Part shown: in pieces, positions 43,234 through 52,645 of the stretch
Numbering within the stretch: the first letter of the stretch is position 1
Layout: each line of letters opens with the position of its first letter
Assembly: GCF_000025345.1 (NCBI RefSeq)
Contig: NC_013757.1
Location: 4,340,001-4,404,000, forward strand
Direction of reading: 5' to 3'
DNA from: Geodermatophilus obscurus DSM 43160
GTDB lineage: Bacteria; Actinomycetota; Actinomycetes; Mycobacteriales; Geodermatophilaceae
DNA: 64,000 nucleotides
The notes under the pieces: model-generated
The model's input: the letters and a program-made list of their open reading frames with translations, nothing else
The model's database searches: none
Told to the model about the DNA's origin: nothing
Translations under genes and position numbers: made by a program

Positions 43234-43262
43234 AGGAGGACCCCGTCCTCCGCGACCGGGCC
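43234..43262 (+). repeat. Dispersed palindromic repeat, copy 9 (partial, outer arm only)
   Basis: TGA-AGGAGGACCCCGTCC follows the permease stop, then the similarity is lost. A half unit. Confidence 0.5.
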
Positions 43263-43334
43263 GACGCAGCGTCGGACGGGCGTCGGAGTCCGACCGCACG
43301 GAGCACCGCCTCCTCGACCCGAACGGGGATCCCC

Positions 43335-44144
43335 ATGACCACGCGCATGACCGCCCCTCGGCTGGGCCGGCTGATCGCCGACGGCGACGTCGAGGCCGTC
43401 CGCGCCGCCGTCCAGGACTCCCCCCGGCTGCTGAGCGCCACGGTGGAGCGCGGTGGCCAGGGCGGCTGGACGCCGCTGCACGTGGCGGTCACCGAGGGGC
43501 GGGCCCAGGTCGTGCGGCTGCTGGTCGAGGCCGGCGCCGACCTCTCCGCCCGGACCGAGCACGGCCGGGACCCGCTGCACACCGCGCTGGAGTCCGCGCC
43601 GGACCTCGTCCCGCTGCTGCGCGAGCTGGGCGCACCGGTGGACACGGCCAGCGCGGCCTACCTCGACGACGTCGAGCGGCTGCGCACCGAGCTGGACGGC
43701 GGTGCCCCGCTGGCCGACCCGTTGACCGGGGTGGACCTGCTGACCCTCGCCGCGGCCGGCGGCGCGGCCGGCACCGCCCGGGAGCTGCTGGCCCGGGGCG
43801 CCGACGTGGACGGCGGCGCACTGCGGGCCGCCGCGGGCCGCAGCCGGCTGGACCTCGTCCGGCTGCTGCTGGCCGCCGGCGCCGACGTCAACCGGCGGGA
43901 CCCCGAGACCGGCCGGTCCGCGCTGCACGCCGCGGTGGCCGCCGGCGGGGGTCGCGACGCGCCCGAGGTGGTCCGCGAACTGCTCGACGCGGGAGCAGAC
44001 ATCAACGCCACCACGGCGGACGGCGCCAGCGCGCTGGACATCAGCCGGGTCGCTGCGGCCCGCAACCGCCGGGACGACGCAGGTCAGGCGACCGCGCACG
44101 ACGCGCTGGCCGACCTGCTCGTGTCCCGTGGCGCCACGGACTGA
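43335..44144 (+). CDS. Ankyrin repeat protein
   Basis: 269 residues, no signal peptide. At least five ankyrin units are visible: GWTPLHVAVTEGRAQVVRLLVEAGADL, GRDPLHTALE, GVDLLTLAAAGGAAGTARELLARGADV, RLDLVRLLLAAGADVN, and RSALHAAVAAGG..VVRELLDAGADIN (each described in pieces of under 20 residues of consensus TPLHxAA..G..ELLL..GADV). It is a cytoplasmic protein-protein interaction module with no enzymatic domain. ATG at 43335. The stop is followed by repeat copy 10. Confidence 0.85.
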   Translation: MTTRMTAPRLGRLIADGDVEAVRAAVQDSPRLLSATVERGGQGGWTPLHVAVTEGRAQVVRLLVEAGADLSARTEHGRDPLHTALESAPDLVPLLRELGAPVDTASAAYLDDVERLRTELDGGAPLADPLTGVDLLTLAAAGGAAGTARELLARGADVDGGALRAAAGRSRLDLVRLLLAAGADVNRRDPETGRSALHAAVAAGGGRDAPEVVRELLDAGADINATTADGASALDISRVAAARNRRDDAGQATAHDALADLLVSRGATD

Positions 44145-44145
44145 G

Positions 44146-44202
44146 CAAGGACCCCGTCCTCCTTGCCCCTCGCGAGCTCGGGGCGGGACCCTGGACGGGG
44201 CT
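44146..44202 (+). repeat. Dispersed palindromic repeat, copy 10 (near-consensus)
   Basis: AAGGACCCCGTCCTCCTTGC, CCCTCGCGAGCTCGGGGC, GGGACCCTGGACGGGGC. The outer arms CCCCGTCC/GGACGGGG and the inner arms GCCCC/GGGGC make a two-tier hairpin, which makes this a good reference copy. Confidence 0.8.
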
Positions 44203-44235
44203 GTTTCACACCCGGTCAGCCTGCAGGTTCGGGCG

Positions 44236-44241
44236 TAGACT
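44236..44241 (+). promoter_or_regulatory. -10 box upstream of kgd
   Basis: TAGACT about 50 bp before the kgd start codon. A CGGTCA 17 bp upstream is a weak -35 candidate. Confidence 0.35.
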
Positions 44242-44291
44242 CCATCCCCGGTCCAGAGACGTGCACCGACGACGAAGAAGGCACTCGACCT

Positions 44292-47200
44292 GTGTCAAGC
44301 GTGAGCTCACCCCGGCCGTCCTCCACCTCCAACTCCTCAGCGGTGGCGGGATTCGGCACCAACGAGTGGCTGGTCGAGGAGATGTACCAGCAGTACCTCG
44401 CCGATCCCTCCAGCGTGGACCAGGCGTGGCACGAGTTCTTCGCCGACTACCGGCCGGGCAGCCCGGTGTCCGCGAGCGACGACCGGGACGCGCCGGCCGC
44501 CGACTCGCAGCCCGAGGCCGCCCCGGAGACGCCGTCCGAACCGGCCCCGGCCGCCCGGCAGGAGGCGCCCGACCAGGAGCCCACCGCCGGTGCCGGCGCA
44601 CGATCCCGGGCCACCCGCGTCCAGGAGCGCTCCGAGGACACCGTCGTGGCCCGGGCCGCCGACCGGACCGCTCAGCAGCAGCCGGCCGCCAAGGCCGCGC
44701 CCGCACCGGCCGCCAAGGCCGCGCCCGCACCGGCCGCCAAGCCCGCGCCCGCACCGGCCGCCAAGCCCGCACCGGCCGCCAAGCCCGCCGCCAAGGCCGG
44801 CCAGCCCGCCGGTGACGGGCCCAGGCGCGTCCCGCTCCGGGGGGCCGCGGCCAGCGTCGTCAAGAACATGAACGCCTCGCTGACCGTGCCGACGGCCACC
44901 AGCGTGCGCGCGGTGCCGGCCAAGCTGCTGGCCGACAACCGCATCGTCGTCAACAACCACCTCCAGCGCTCGCGCGGCGGCAAGGTCTCGTTCACCCACC
45001 TGATCGGCTACGCGCTGGTCCGGGCGCTCGACGACTTCCCGAACATGAACGCCGCCTTCGCCGAGGTCGACGGCAAGCCGACGCTGGTGCAGCCCGAGCA
45101 CGTCAACTTCGGCCTGGCCATCGACCTGCCGAAGTCCGACGGCTCGCGGTCGCTCGTCGTCGCCTCGATCAAGGCCGCCGAGGAGATGGACTTCGCCCAG
45201 TTCTGGGGCGCCTACGAGGACGTCATCCGGCGCGCCCGCGCGGGCAAGCTGACCCTCGAGGACTTCTCCGGCACCACGATCAGCCTGACCAACCCGGGCA
45301 CGATCGGCACCGTCCACTCGGTGCCGCGGCTGACCGCCGGCCAGGGCGCGATCATCGGCGTGGGCGCCATGGAGTACCCGGCCGAGTTCCAGGGGATGAG
45401 CGCCGAGGCGCTCACCGACATGGCCGTCAGCAAGATCATCACGCTGACCTCGACCTACGACCACCGGATCATCCAGGGCGCCGAGTCCGGCGACTTCCTG
45501 CGCCGCCTGCACCAGCTGCTGCTCGGTGAGGACGGCTTCTACGACGAGGTCTTCCGGTCGCTGCGCGTCCCCTACGAGCCGGTGCGCTGGATGCCCGACG
45601 TGCGGGTCAGCCGCGAGGGGCAGATCGACAAGGAAGCCCGGGTCATCGAGGTCATCGAGTCCTACCGGCGCAACGGCCACCTCATGGCCGACACCGACCC
45701 GCTGGAGTTCAAGGTCCGCAGCCACCCGGACCTGGACATCCTCCAGCACGGCCTGACGCTGTGGGACCTCGACCGCAGGTTCCCCGTCGGCGGGTTCGCC
45801 GGCGAGAAGCTGATGGCGCTGCGCGACGTCCTCGGGGTGCTGCGCAACTCCTACTGCCGCACGGTCGGCGTGGAGTACATGCACATCACCGACCCCGAAG
45901 AGCGGGAGTGGATCCAGCAGCGGGTCGAGCTCAAGGCCGAGCAGCCCGACCGGCAGAAGCAGAAGCACGTGCTGGGCCGGCTCAACGCCGCCGAGGCGTT
46001 CGAGACCTTCCTGCAGACCAAGTACGTCGGCCAGAAGCGGTTCAGCCTCGAGGGCGGCGAGTCGGTCATCCCGCTGCTGGACGAGGTGCTGATCGCCGGC
46101 ACCGACCACGGCCTGGACGAGGTCGCGATCGGCATGGCGCACCGCGGCCGGCTCAACGTGCTGGCCAACGTGCTCGGCAAGAGCTACGCCAAGATCTTCG
46201 GCGAGTTCGAGGGCAACATCGACCCCGGCACCGTCCAGGGCTCCGGCGACGTGAAGTACCACCTGGGCGCCGAGGGCACCTTCGAGAACCCGTTCGAGCC
46301 GGGCGCGGAGATCGCCGTCTCGCTGGCCAGCAACCCCTCGCACCTGGAGACGGTCAACCCCGTCCTCGAGGGCGTCGTCCGCGCCAAGCAGGACATGATC
46401 GACAAGGGCGAGCAGGGCTTCACCGTCCTGCCGGTGCTGCTGCACGGCGACGCGGCCTTCGCCGGCCAGGGCGTCGTCGCCGAGACGCTGAACCTCTCGC
46501 AGCTGCGCGGCTACCGCACCGGCGGCACCGTGCACGTGGTCATCAACAACCAGGTCGGCTTCACCACCAGCCCGGCGCAGTCCCGCTCGAGCCTGTACTC
46601 CACCGACGTGGCGCGGATGGTCAACGCGCCGATCTTCCACGTCAACGGCGACGACCCCGAGGCGTGCGTGCGGGTGGCGCGGCTGGCGGTCGAGTACCGG
46701 CAGGCGTTCAAGAAGGACGTCGTCGTCGACCTGGTCTGCTACCGCCGCCGCGGCCACAACGAGGGCGACGACCCCTCGATGACCCAGCCGCTGATGTACG
46801 ACATCATCGACCGCAAGCGCTCGGTCCGGAAGCTGTACACCGAGTCGCTCATCGGCCGCGGCGACATCACGCTGCAGGAGGCCGAGGAAGCCCTCAAGGA
46901 CTACCGCGACCAGCTCGAACGGGCCTTCGCCGAGACCCACGACGCGCAGGACACCTCGAAGCCGCAGCCGGTCATGGACCAGCCCGCGCAGGAGAAGCCG
47001 GTCGCCACGGCGATCACCACCGAGGTGCTCAAGGCGATCGGTGACGCGCACGTCTCCCTCCCGGAGGACTTCACCGTCCACCCAAAGCTCCAGCGGATGC
47101 TGGAGCGGCGCGCGGCGATGGTCAGCGAGGGCGGCGTCGACTGGGCGATGGGCGAGCTGCTCGCCTTCGGGTCGCTGCTCATGCAGGGCGTGCCCGTGCG

Positions 47201-48176
47201 GCTGGCCGGTCAGGACTCCCGCCGTGGCACGTTCGTGCAGCGCCACTCGGTGCTCATCGACCGCGAGAACGGCGCCGAGTTCACCCCGCTGGCGAACCTG
47301 TCGCCGGAGCAGGCGAAGTTCTTCGTCTACGACTCGCTGCTCTCGGAGTACGCCGCGGTCGGCTTCGAGTACGGCTACTCCGTGGCCAACCCGAAGGCCC
47401 TGGTGCTGTGGGAGGCGCAGTTCGGCGACTTCGTCAACGGCGCCCAGATGGTCATCGACGAGTTCATCAGCTCGGGCGAGGCCAAGTGGGGTCAGCGGTC
47501 CGGTGTCGTGATGCTGCTGCCGCACGGGCTGGAGGGGCAGGGCCCCGACCACTCCAGCGGCCGCATCGAGCGGTTCCTGCAGCTCGCGGCGGAGAACAAC
47601 ATGACCGTCGCCAACTGCTCGACGCCGGGCAACTACTTCCACCTGCTCCGCCGGCAGGCGCTCTCCGACGTCCACCGGCCGCTGATCGTGTTCACGCCGA
47701 AGTCGCTGCTGCGGGCGAAGGCCGCCGTCAGCCCGGTCTCGGACTTCACCGACGAGACCTTCCGGCCGGTGCTCCCCGACCCGGGCGTGGGCGGCGAGCC
47801 GCTCGACGACGGCGCGGTGCGCAGGGTCCTGCTGTGCAGCGGCAAGGTCGCCTACGACCTGATGGCGCAGCGCGAGGCCACCGGCACCGCGGACACCGCG
47901 GTCGTGCGGGTCGAGCAGCTCTACCCGCTGCCGGCCGAGGAGATCGTGCAGCAGCTCGAGCGCTACCCGAACGCGGACGACGTCGTCTGGGTGCAGGAGG
48001 AGCCGGCCAACATGGGCGCCTGGCAGTTCATGGCCGTCAACCTGCCCGAGCACCTGCCGTCCGGACGCCGCCTGCGCCGGGTCAGCCGCCGCGCCTCGGC
48101 CAGCCCGGCCGTCGGCTCGGCGAAGGTGCACGAGGCCGAGCAGAAGCAGCTCGTCGCGCAGGCCTACGCCGACTGA
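44292..48176 (+). CDS. kgd: Multifunctional 2-oxoglutarate decarboxylase/dehydrogenase E1-E2 fusion (Kgd/OdhA)
   Basis: 1294 residues from GTG 44292. An N-terminal E1-type helix domain ([20 protein letters not shown]) and an Ala/Pro/Lys linker are followed by an E2-like succinyltransferase domain with the HRxxxGA-type motif in [20 protein letters not shown], then the ThDP-dependent E1 domain ([60 protein letters not shown]). There is no lipoyl domain, as in the mycobacterial and corynebacterial fusion proteins that associate with AceF. It joins 2-oxoglutarate oxidation to the TCA cycle and is regulated by GarA/OdhI-type FHA proteins in relatives. The linker has 21-bp tandem repeats at about 44689-44790. 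Confidence 0.97.
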   Translation: MSSVSSPRPSSTSNSSAVAGFGTNEWLVEEMYQQYLADPSSVDQAWHEFFADYRPGSPVSASDDRDAPAADSQPEAAPETPSEPAPAARQEAPDQEPTAGAGARSRATRVQERSEDTVVARAADRTAQQQPAAKAAPAPAAKAAPAPAAKPAPAPAAKPAPAAKPAAKAGQPAGDGPRRVPLRGAAASVVKNMNASLTVPTATSVRAVPAKLLADNRIVVNNHLQRSRGGKVSFTHLIGYALVRALDDFPNMNAAFAEVDGKPTLVQPEHVNFGLAIDLPKSDGSRSLVVASIKAAEEMDFAQFWGAYEDVIRRARAGKLTLEDFSGTTISLTNPGTIGTVHSVPRLTAGQGAIIGVGAMEYPAEFQGMSAEALTDMAVSKIITLTSTYDHRIIQGAESGDFLRRLHQLLLGEDGFYDEVFRSLRVPYEPVRWMPDVRVSREGQIDKEARVIEVIESYRRNGHLMADTDPLEFKVRSHPDLDILQHGLTLWDLDRRFPVGGFAGEKLMALRDVLGVLRNSYCRTVGVEYMHITDPEEREWIQQRVELKAEQPDRQKQKHVLGRLNAAEAFETFLQTKYVGQKRFSLEGGESVIPLLDEVLIAGTDHGLDEVAIGMAHRGRLNVLANVLGKSYAKIFGEFEGNIDPGTVQGSGDVKYHLGAEGTFENPFEPGAEIAVSLASNPSHLETVNPVLEGVVRAKQDMIDKGEQGFTVLPVLLHGDAAFAGQGVVAETLNLSQLRGYRTGGTVHVVINNQVGFTTSPAQSRSSLYSTDVARMVNAPIFHVNGDDPEACVRVARLAVEYRQAFKKDVVVDLVCYRRRGHNEGDDPSMTQPLMYDIIDRKRSVRKLYTESLIGRGDITLQEAEEALKDYRDQLERAFAETHDAQDTSKPQPVMDQPAQEKPVATAITTEVLKAIGDAHVSLPEDFTVHPKLQRMLERRAAMVSEGGVDWAMGELLAFGSLLMQGVPVRLAGQDSRRGTFVQRHSVLIDRENGAEFTPLANLSPEQAKFFVYDSLLSEYAAVGFEYGYSVANPKALVLWEAQFGDFVNGAQMVIDEFISSGEAKWGQRSGVVMLLPHGLEGQGPDHSSGRIERFLQLAAENNMTVANCSTPGNYFHLLRRQALSDVHRPLIVFTPKSLLRAKAAVSPVSDFTDETFRPVLPDPGVGGEPLDDGAVRRVLLCSGKVAYDLMAQREATGTADTAVVRVEQLYPLPAEEIVQQLERYPNADDVVWVQEEPANMGAWQFMAVNLPEHLPSGRRLRRVSRRASASPAVGSAKVHEAEQKQLVAQAYAD
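44689..44790 (+). repeat. Short tandem repeats in the kgd linker
   Basis: About four imperfect 21-bp units (GCCAAGGCCGCGCCCGCACC plus one base) encoding [14 protein letters not shown] heptads. They keep the reading frame. Confidence 0.8.
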
Positions 48177-48193
48177 CGGGTACTCGAACGACC

Positions 48194-48382
48194 GTGTACT
48201 TCACTGACAGGGGGCTGGAGGAGCTGGCCGGCCGGCGGGGCGAGGAGCAGGTGACGCTCGCCTGGCTGGCCGACCAGCTGCAGGCCTTCGTCGACCAGCA
48301 CCCTGACTTCGAGGTGCCCGTCGAACGACTGGCCACCTGGCTGGCCCGCGGCGGCACGGACGACGACGACCTGGACGGCTGA
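48194..48382 (+). CDS. DUF6104 family small protein
   Basis: 62 residues: starts VYFTDRGLEELAGRRGEEQV and ends in an acidic GGTDDDDLDG tail. It closely resembles the small actinobacterial proteins encoded just after kgd/odhA (DUF6104). The helical, acidic character suggests a binding partner, but the function is unknown. GTG start at 48194, 17 bp after kgd, probably the same transcript. Confidence 0.82.
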   Translation: MYFTDRGLEELAGRRGEEQVTLAWLADQLQAFVDQHPDFEVPVERLATWLARGGTDDDDLDG

Positions 48383-48487
48383 GCTCCCCTCACCCGCACA
48401 GCGCGGCAGGAGGGGACTCGGCCCGCTGGGACACGCCGGATGGGTCGCCTTCGCAGCGGTACGGATCGGCGGAGGCACGCTGTCCCC

Positions 48488-49201
48488 GTGCTCGGTCACT
48501 CCCACGCGCTCTCCGGGCTCGCCGCCGGCGCCGCCACGCTGCCCTGGGCCCCGGTCGGGGGCACCGTCGGTCAGGTCGCCTGGATCGCCGCCGTCGGCGG
48601 CATGGCGATGCTGCCCGACCTCGACCACAGCGGCTCGACGGTCTCGGACATGTGGGGCCCGCTCACCGACGTCCCCTCCGGCGCCGTGGGGCGGCTGGCC
48701 CAGGGACACCGCTGGGGCACCCACGACGCCGTCCTGGCCCCGCTGGCCTTCGGCGCCCTGGCCCTGGCCGCGGCCAACGCCTCCTGGGCCAGTCTGCTGC
48801 TCATGGCGCTGGCGATCGGGCTGGCGCTGCGGGCACTGCACTTCGTCATCCCGGGGCGGGCGGAGAACACCGTCGTCGGCAACCTGGTGCTCCCCTGGGC
48901 CGGCGCCTGGCTGCTGCTCGCGCACTCCCCCAGCCCGGCGTGGCTGCCGTGGGCGGTCGCGCTCGGGGTGCTCACCCACATCGCCGGGGACGCCCTCACC
49001 ACGCAGGGCGTGCCGGTGCCGGTGCTCTGGCTGCTGCGCCGCTCCCGGGTGGCGCTGACCCCGCTGCGCACCGGGACGACGCTGGAGAAGGTCGTGCTGG
49101 TGCCGGCGTTCGTGCTGGTGACCCTGTACTGCGTCTACCTGAACACCGACGTCCGCGCGACGGTCGACCCGCTGCTGCAGGGCCTGCCCGGACGGGGGTG
49201 A
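48488..49201 (+). CDS. YdjM-like membrane-bound metal-dependent hydrolase (DUF457 family)
   Basis: 237 residues with about five transmembrane helices. Metal-ligand motifs of the family are present: LGHSHALSGLAAG at the N-terminus, MAMLPDLDHSGST, LAQGHRWGTHDAVL, and VLTHIAGDALTTQGVP. In E. coli YdjM is LexA-controlled; no LexA box was recognised here. GTG start at 48488. Convergent with malic enzyme across a partial repeat. Confidence 0.82.
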   Translation: MLGHSHALSGLAAGAATLPWAPVGGTVGQVAWIAAVGGMAMLPDLDHSGSTVSDMWGPLTDVPSGAVGRLAQGHRWGTHDAVLAPLAFGALALAAANASWASLLLMALAIGLALRALHFVIPGRAENTVVGNLVLPWAGAWLLLAHSPSPAWLPWAVALGVLTHIAGDALTTQGVPVPVLWLLRRSRVALTPLRTGTTLEKVVLVPAFVLVTLYCVYLNTDVRATVDPLLQGLPGRG

Positions 49202-49217
49202 GCCTGGCCCTCGTGCC

Positions 49218-49238
49218 GGCAGGAGGGCCCCGTCCTCC
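49218..49238 (+). repeat. Dispersed palindromic repeat, copy 11 (partial outer arm)
   Basis: GGCAGGAGGGCCCCGTCCTCC is the arm only. It lies between convergent stops and abuts the malic-enzyme stop. Confidence 0.45.
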
Positions 49239-50426
49239 TCAGCGGGTGACGCCCTCCTCGCGGGCGCAGGCGGCCACCGCGGTCGCCACCGCCTCGGCGA
49301 CCCGGCGGTCCAGCGGGCTGGGCACCACGTAGTCGGCCCGCACCTCGTCCCCCACGACGTCGGCGATCGCCGTCGCCGCAGCCAGCTTCATCGCCTCGGT
49401 GATGCCGGTGGCCCGGGCGTCGATCGCACCGCGGAACACACCGGGGAAGGCGAGCACGTTGTTGATCTGGTTGGGCTCCCCGCTGCGACCGGTGGCGACG
49501 ACGGCCGCGTACCGGGCCGCCATCTCCGGGTCCACCTCGGGGATGGGGTTGGCCAGCGAGAAGACGATGCAGTCGCGCGCCATCGAGGCGATCACCGACT
49601 CGGGCACCGAGCCCCCGGACAGCCCCAGGTAGACGTCGGCGCCCTCCAGCGCGCCGGCCATCGTGCCCGCGTAGCCGGACCGGTTGGTGTTGTCGGCGAG
49701 CCAGCGCTTGATCGGCGTGAGGTCGCCGCGGCCGGTGTGCAGCACGCCCCGCGAGTCGGCCACGGCGATGTCGCCGACGCCGGCCCCCAGCAGGATCTTG
49801 GTGCAGGCGACCCCGGCCGCACCGGCGCCGGAGACGACCACCCGCAGCGACCCGAGCTCCCGGCCGACCACCCGCGCGGCGTTGCGCAGCGCGGCCAGGA
49901 CGACGATCGCCGTCCCGTGCTGGTCGTCGTGCATGACCGGGATGTCCAGCCGCTCGCGCAGCCGCTCCTCGATCTCGAAGCAGCGCGGGGCGCTGATGTC
50001 CTCGAGGTTGATGCCGCCGAAGGACGGCGCGATCGCCGCCACCGTCTCCACGATCGCGTCCACGTCGGTCGTCGCGAGCACCACCGGCACCGACGAGAGC
50101 CCGGCGAACTCGCTGAACAGGCAGGCCTTGCCCTCCATGACCGGCAGCGCCGCGGCCGGCCCGATGTCCCCCAGGCCGAGGACGGCGGTGCCGTCGGAGA
50201 CCACCGCGACCACGCGCGGCGCCCAGGTGTACCTGTCGGCCAGGGCCGGCTCCGTGGCGATCGCGCTGGACACCCGGGCGACGCCCGGCGTGTAGGTCAG
50301 CGCCAGGTCGGCCACCGTCTCGATCGGGCGGGTGGGGCGGACGACGAGCTTGCCGCCCTCGTGCACCGCGAACGCCGGGTCGTCGGCGAAGCGGTCGGCA
50401 GTCCCGTCGTGCTGCTGCGCGCTCAT
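49239..50426 (-). CDS. NAD-dependent malic enzyme
   Basis: 395 residues, short bacterial form. It decarboxylates malate to pyruvate with NAD(P). Catalytic Tyr in [16 protein letters not shown], Lys in [14 protein letters not shown], metal ligands in [14 protein letters not shown] and [12 protein letters not shown], cofactor site [20 protein letters not shown], and [17 protein letters not shown] 50426; a longer frame exists upstream but has no conserved residues. Links the TCA cycle (kgd nearby) to pyruvate. Confidence 0.94.
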   Translation of the reverse strand: MSAQQHDGTADRFADDPAFAVHEGGKLVVRPTRPIETVADLALTYTPGVARVSSAIATEPALADRYTWAPRVVAVVSDGTAVLGLGDIGPAAALPVMEGKACLFSEFAGLSSVPVVLATTDVDAIVETVAAIAPSFGGINLEDISAPRCFEIEERLRERLDIPVMHDDQHGTAIVVLAALRNAARVVGRELGSLRVVVSGAGAAGVACTKILLGAGVGDIAVADSRGVLHTGRGDLTPIKRWLADNTNRSGYAGTMAGALEGADVYLGLSGGSVPESVIASMARDCIVFSLANPIPEVDPEMAARYAAVVATGRSGEPNQINNVLAFPGVFRGAIDARATGITEAMKLAAATAIADVVGDEVRADYVVPSPLDRRVAEAVATAVAACAREEGVTR

Positions 50427-50536
50427 GGACCCGGGAGCGTAATCCAGTACGGACCGGTACTCCCCGCCCGTCCCGCCCGTCCCGGACACGGCCCACGAGC
50501 GGCACTCCGCTGCGCGGTCGCCACGGCGGAGCTGAC

Positions 50537-50542
50537 TACGGT
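50537..50542 (+). promoter_or_regulatory. -10 box of a probable leaderless promoter (RmlC-like gene)
   Basis: TACGGT six bases before the GTG at 50549, with no ribosome site between. Confidence 0.4.
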
Positions 50543-50548
50543 CCTGGC

Positions 50549-51151
50549 GTGCAGATGCGCCAGCTCGCCGTCGGCGACGCCTACGTCCTCGACCTCGTGC
50601 CCCACGGCGATGCCCGTGGCCGGTTCACGGAGTGGTACCGCGCCGACGTGCTCGCCGGCGTCGTCGGCCACGGCCTGCCGCTGGCCCAGGCCAACCACAG
50701 CGTCTCCGCGCGTGGCGTGCTGCGCGGCGTCCACTTCGCGCTGGTCCCGCCCGGGCAGGCCAAGTACGTCTACTGCCCCGCCGGCCGGGTGCTCGACGTC
50801 GTCGTCGACGTCCGGGTCGGCTCGCCCACCTTCGGCGTGCACGACGCGGTCGTCCTCGACAGCGAGCAGCCGCGGGCGGTGTACCTGGCCGAGGGCCTCG
50901 GCCATGCCTTCCTGTCGCTGGCCGACGGCAGCTCGGTCACCTACCTGGTCTCCAGCGGCTACGACCCGGCCCGGGAGTTCGGCGTCTCGCCGGTGGACCC
51001 GGCTCTGGACCTGCCGTGGCCCGACGACGTCGAGTTCGAGCTGTCGGCCAAGGACCAGCAGGCGCCCACCCTGGCCGAGGCCCGCGCGCAGGGGCTGCTG
51101 CCGACGATCGAGCAGTGCCGCGCCCGCTACGCGGAGCTGGGCACGGCCTAG
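50549..51151 (+). CDS. dTDP-4-dehydrorhamnose 3,5-epimerase family protein (RmlC-like)
   Basis: 200 residues, cupin fold. ARGVLRGVHFALVPPGQAKYVYC contains the catalytic His62, followed by GRVLDVVVDVRVGSPTFG, VYLAEGLGHAFLSLADGSSV and the Tyr region TYLVSSGYDPAREFG. It acts on dTDP-4-keto-6-deoxy sugars for cell-surface glycans. No rmlA, rmlB or rmlD is adjacent, so it may be an orphan epimerase for a modified sugar. GTG 50549 or ATG 50555. Confidence 0.88.
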   Translation: MQMRQLAVGDAYVLDLVPHGDARGRFTEWYRADVLAGVVGHGLPLAQANHSVSARGVLRGVHFALVPPGQAKYVYCPAGRVLDVVVDVRVGSPTFGVHDAVVLDSEQPRAVYLAEGLGHAFLSLADGSSVTYLVSSGYDPAREFGVSPVDPALDLPWPDDVEFELSAKDQQAPTLAEARAQGLLPTIEQCRARYAELGTA

Positions 51152-51489
51152 GCGGGACGACCGGGCAGCCGGCCCGGTCGCGGCCACAGCCGACCGACCA
51201 CCCGACCGACGACGACGGCTGGACCGAACGCGCGGCTGTCGTCGGTGACGAGGGAGTTGTCGCCCTCGACCCAGTGCCCGCCCGGCACCGCGCGGCGCAC
51301 CCGCTTGACGACCAGCAGCTCCGGCCGGGCAGGGAAGCGGGCGAGGACCACGGCGCCCTCGTGGACCGGATCCCCGGAGGTGACCCGGCGCACCAGCAGC
51401 CGGTCGCCCGAGCGGACCGTGGGGGTCATCGACGGACCGGACACCCGGGCCACCACCCAGGGCGTGACCAGCGCCTCGACGCCCGTCAT
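51148..51489 (-). CDS. sodX: S26 signal-peptidase-like protease for Ni-SOD maturation (SodX)
   Basis: 113 residues, a minimal signal peptidase I catalytic domain without an obvious membrane anchor. Catalytic Ser20 in VSGPSMTPTVRSGDRLLV, general-base Lys62 in ELLVVKRVRRAV, and the late GHWVEGDNSLVTDDSRAFGP box. In actinobacteria this protein removes the propeptide of Ni-SOD to expose the nickel hook. It is divergent from sodN with 84 bp between them, the standard sodN-sodX pairing. ATG 51489 has GGAGCAGGG upstream. Confidence 0.92.
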   Translation of the reverse strand: MTGVEALVTPWVVARVSGPSMTPTVRSGDRLLVRRVTSGDPVHEGAVVLARFPARPELLVVKRVRRAVPGGHWVEGDNSLVTDDSRAFGPAVVVGRVVGRLWPRPGRLPGRPA

Positions 51490-51528
51490 CCGCCCTGCTC
51501 CGGACGTGTCCCCGCTGCTCACCGGGAG

Positions 51529-51534
51529 TAGGGT
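51529..51534 (+). promoter_or_regulatory. -10 box for sodN in the sodX-sodN intergenic space
   Basis: TAGGGT about 40 bp before the sodN ATG. No convincing -35 and no Nur/Fur-type palindrome was recognised in this 84-bp region. Confidence 0.35.
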
Positions 51535-51573
51535 CGCAGACGAACCGACCCCACAGAACCGGAGGCTCAGCCC

Positions 51574-51975
51574 ATGCGTTTCGGCATGTTCTCCGCCGTG
51601 GCGGCGACCGCTCACTGCGATGTCCCCTGCGGCGTGTACGACCCGGCCCAGGCCCGCATCGAGGCGGAGTCCGTCAAGGCCATCCAGGAGAAGTACCAGG
51701 CCAACGAGGACCCGGTCTTCCGCACCCGCGCGATCATGATCAAGGACCAGCGCGCCGAGCTGGTCAAGCACCACCTGTGGGTGCTGTGGACCGACTACTT
51801 CAAGGCGCCGCACTTCGAGAAGTACCCGCAGCTGCACGAGTTGTTCAACAAGGCCACCAAGCAGGCCGGCGCCTCGGGGGCCCGGGGCAGCATGGACCCG
51901 GCCGAGGGCCAGAAGCTGCTCGACTACATCGCCGAGATCGACAAGATCTTCTGGGAGACGAAGGCCGCCGCCTGA
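51574..51975 (+). CDS. sodN: Nickel superoxide dismutase
   Basis: 133 residues. The nickel hook HCDVPCGVYDPAQARIEAES gives ligands His14, Cys15 and Cys19 (His1, Cys2, Cys6 after cleavage), preceded by a 13-residue propeptide MRFGMFSAVAATA. The rest is the four-helix bundle of the Ni-SOD hexamer (KEYPQLHELF-type helix and LLDYIAEIDKIFWETKA). Cytoplasmic defence against superoxide. ATG with GGAGG at 8 bases. Followed by a very long perfect hairpin. Confidence 0.97.
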   Translation: MRFGMFSAVAATAHCDVPCGVYDPAQARIEAESVKAIQEKYQANEDPVFRTRAIMIKDQRAELVKHHLWVLWTDYFKAPHFEKYPQLHELFNKATKQAGASGARGSMDPAEGQKLLDYIAEIDKIFWETKAAA

Positions 51976-51986
51976 GGTCTCCTGCA

Positions 51987-52037
51987 GGGAACGGCACCGG
52001 TCGGCGAGCGCTCCGCTCGCCGACCGGTGCCGTTCCC
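51987..52037 (+). terminator. 24-bp perfect hairpin after sodN
   Basis: Arms 51987-52010 and 52014-52037 are exact reverse complements (left arm starts GGGAACGGCACCGGTCGGCG) with a CTC loop. Unusually long and stable; it lies 12 bp after the sodN stop. Confidence 0.85.
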
Positions 52038-52115
52038 GGCGATGAGTTCCAGGGATCGGGGCGGTCTGCCGTGCTGACACCCGCACCCCGTCCGTCGCCA
52101 CACCCAGGAGACCCC

Positions 52116-52529
52116 ATGGCCGCCCGTCTGAACCCGTACCTGCACTTCTCCGGCACCGCGCGCGAGGCGATGGAGTTCTACCGCTCCGTCCTCGGCGGGC
52201 AGCTCGACGTGATGACCTTCGGCGACGCTGGCGGCGGCGGCGACCAGTACCCCGACGACGGCGTCATGCACGCGTTCCTGCGCACCGCCGACGGGCTCGA
52301 ACTGATGGCGTCCGACGGCCACGACCCCGACGCCGCCGGCCCCGACCGGGTCTCGCTGTCGCTGTCCGGCGACGATGCACCCACGCTGACCCGCTGGTTC
52401 GAGGCGCTGACCGAGGGCGGCAAGGTCGACGTCCCCCTGGAGCAGCAGGTGTGGGGCGACACCTTCGGCCAGGTGACCGACCGCTACGGCGTGCGCTGGC
52501 TGGTCAACATCAGCACCGCGTCGGTCTGA
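52116..52529 (+). CDS. VOC family protein, PhnB-like
   Basis: 137 residues. Vicinal-oxygen-chelate fold: LNPYLHFSGTAREAMEFYRS, MTFGDAGGGGDQYPDDGVMH, and VWGDTFGQVTDRYGVRWLVN, typical of the PhnB/3-demethylubiquinone-methyltransferase-like group. Usually dimeric; the substrate is unknown, and the family includes resistance and glyoxalase-like enzymes. ATG 52116 has AGGAG at 5 bases. Confidence 0.87.
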   Translation: MAARLNPYLHFSGTAREAMEFYRSVLGGQLDVMTFGDAGGGGDQYPDDGVMHAFLRTADGLELMASDGHDPDAAGPDRVSLSLSGDDAPTLTRWFEALTEGGKVDVPLEQQVWGDTFGQVTDRYGVRWLVNISTASV

Positions 52530-52630
52530 GAGCGGAGCCCGCTGCTCCCCATCGTGGAGGGGCGCCTGCAGCGGGGCCGGGCGGCAGGGTGCAGGGCGGC
52601 GACCGGTCGTGGCGAGAGACTGCTCCCCGG

Positions 52631-52636
52631 TACCGT
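52631..52636 (+). promoter_or_regulatory. -10 box close to the psd start
   Basis: TACCGT nine bases before the ATG at 52646, compatible with a leaderless or nearly leaderless psd-pssA mRNA. Confidence 0.35.
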
Positions 52637-52645
52637 TTGACCTCG

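Noticed and set aside
44337..48131. A 1264-codon minus-strand frame opposite kgd
   Set aside because: It lies wholly antisense to kgd, whose domains are unambiguous, and has shadow-type composition with no ribosome site.
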